Shown piece after piece: positions 30,314 to 32,000 of a DNA stretch of 32,000 nt (within the stretch, counting starts at the first letter, position 1; every line of letters begins with the position of its first letter). The notes below the pieces were generated by a model. It was not told where the DNA came from. It saw only the letters and a program-made list of their open reading frames with translations, and ran no database searches. The stretch comes from Deinococcus metalli (lineage in GTDB: Bacteria > Deinococcota > Deinococci > Deinococcales > Deinococcaceae): contig NZ_JACHFK010000020.1 in the NCBI RefSeq assembly GCF_014201805.1, positions 1 through 32,000 of the forward strand, in the 5' to 3' direction. The position numbers and the translations under genes are program-made.

Positions 30314-31507
30314 ATGTGGTCTGACCTCCTGATCCAATTTCAGAAACCGCAGGTGTGGCTGGGTCTGGCACTGACCCTGCTGGTCGCCTACGCCCTGTAC
30401 CGCTTCGGGCACACGCTGCTGAAACTTCTCGAACACCATGTCGGTGTGCACTTCCGCCGCGGTCTGGACGCGCTGTGGCTGCTCGTGGTGGTGGTCGGCT
30501 GGCTGTCGGTCGCCACCACCATCATGGCGCTCAGCAGCGTGCCGGTGCTTTATGACCTCGGGCAGGACATCGTGGGCGGCTTCCGGCACAGCGCCGGACA
30601 GTTCCTGGTGGTGTTTGCCATGGCCCTGATCGCGTGGAACCTGATCGGTACCCTGAGCCGCCGCATCGTCGCGGACGAGGAATTCAACCGCCGCACCGTG
30701 CGGGTACAGACCCTCAAGGGCGTCGTCGAGAGCACCCTGCGCGTGATCGTCGTGGTGATCGCCCTGATCTCGGCGCTGCAGGCGCTGGGCATCAACCCCA
30801 CCGGGCTGCTCGCGGGGGTCTCGGTGTTCGGGCTGGCGGTCGGCTTCGGCGCGCAGAGCCTGATCAAGGACGTCTTCAACGGCTTTTTCATCCTGCTCGA
30901 GGACCAGTATGGCGTGGGCGACGTGATCACCGTGAACAGCGGCCAGCTGTCCGGCGGCGTGGAGCGCGTGAACCTGCGCGTGACCGCCCTGCGCGCGCTG
31001 GACGGCACGGTGCACATCGTCCCGAACGGGCAGATCAACACCGTCAGTGTGAGCAGCAAGGACTGGTCGCGGGTGGTGGCCGAGGTGGACGTCACCTACG
31101 CCGCGAACATCAACGACGCGCTGCGCGTGCTGGAACGCGTCAGCAATGAGATCTACGAGGACCAGGAGTGGAATCACTTCTTCCTCGAGAAGCCCGAGAT
31201 GCAGGGCGTCACGCAGCTTGCCCCGGACGGCGTGACGCTGCGCGCCCTGTTCAAGGTCCAGCCCAAGAGCCAGTACGCGATCGGCCGCGAATTCAACCGC
31301 CGTATCAAGATCGCGATGGACCAGAGCAGGATCGAGATTCCCTTCCCTCAGCGCAGCCTGAACTTCGGCACGTCACCCATCGAGGTGCGCCTGACCCGCG
31401 CCGAGTCCACGCCGGTGCCGAAGGACCTCGCGGCCCAGGACCGCCAGAACACGCCCGTCAAGCCCAGCCTGACCCGCGACGAGGAGCCCGGCGAACTGAC
31501 GTCGTGA
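30314..31507 (+). CDS. MscS-family mechanosensitive channel
   Basis: This 397-residue membrane protein has about five hydrophobic segments in the first 195 residues. The pore helix region GLLAGVSVFGLAVGFGAQSL is followed by IKDVFNGFFILLEDQYGVGD, the MscS signature, then the beta domain (VERVNLRVTALRALDGTVHI, VPNGQI) and the cytoplasmic vestibule. It opens on membrane tension to release solutes on osmotic downshift. The last 35 residues are a polar tail. It is convergent with ftsH, with nine bases between stop codons and no visible terminator. Confidence 0.94.
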   Translation: MWSDLLIQFQKPQVWLGLALTLLVAYALYRFGHTLLKLLEHHVGVHFRRGLDALWLLVVVVGWLSVATTIMALSSVPVLYDLGQDIVGGFRHSAGQFLVVFAMALIAWNLIGTLSRRIVADEEFNRRTVRVQTLKGVVESTLRVIVVVIALISALQALGINPTGLLAGVSVFGLAVGFGAQSLIKDVFNGFFILLEDQYGVGDVITVNSGQLSGGVERVNLRVTALRALDGTVHIVPNGQINTVSVSSKDWSRVVAEVDVTYAANINDALRVLERVSNEIYEDQEWNHFFLEKPEMQGVTQLAPDGVTLRALFKVQPKSQYAIGREFNRRIKIAMDQSRIEIPFPQRSLNFGTSPIEVRLTRAESTPVPKDLAAQDRQNTPVKPSLTRDEEPGELTS

Positions 31508-31516
31508 GCGCTGGGC

Positions 31517-32000
<484 letters not shown>

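Overview
The window comes from a Deinococcus-type genome. It is GC-rich, a tuf tail runs straight into rpsJ as in the Deinococcus-Thermus str/S10 arrangement, the ribosomal proteins match deinococcal forms as I remember them, S14 is the short zinc-binding type, and several genes look leaderless (a TAnnnT -10 box 5-8 bases before the start codon), a habit known from Deinococcus. This assignment rests on recognition, not on a database search.

Layout: (1) 1-10990: tuf tail, the S10 operon and the spc operon (rpsJ to secY), mostly with 1-4 base overlaps. An intrinsic terminator after rpsN and a 415-base gap with a promoter and a structured leader divide the spc operon before rpsH. (2) 11140-11733: adk, separately promoted. 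(3) About 11734-22181: an accessory block that interrupts the usual secY-adk-infA order. It starts with an imperfect palindrome and a promoter with an inverted-repeat operator, then encodes a SWIM zinc-finger protein, a DUF5691 protein, a MoxR-type AAA+ ATPase, a pure leucine-rich-repeat protein, a DUF5682 protein, a GGDEF-EAL membrane protein and a VWA (MIDAS) protein. (4) 22183-23278: a DUF4188 gene and a PadR regulator, divergent. (5) 23365-26919: the alpha operon (infA, rpmJ, rpsM, rpsK, rpsD, rpoA, rplQ), with structured leaders before rpmJ, rpsD and rplQ. (6) 27019-32000: a small serine hydrolase, thioredoxin, a DUF309 protein, a NYN/LabA-type nuclease, plsX, an MscS-type channel and the 3' end of ftsH.

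The most interesting part is block 3. SWIM + DUF5691 + MoxR + DUF5682 + VWA is the gene set I associate with the poorly understood E. coli yehL-yehM-yehP-yehQ locus. A MoxR ATPase with a VWA partner suggests an ATP-driven complex-remodelling or conflict/stress machine. Two genes intrude: a lower-GC LRR gene between the ATPase and DUF5682, and a c-di-GMP gene between DUF5682 and VWA. The LRR stop codon overlaps a CTG that is probably the DUF5682 start, because no ATG, GTG or TTG precedes that protein's conserved N-terminus. How the parts act together is inference.
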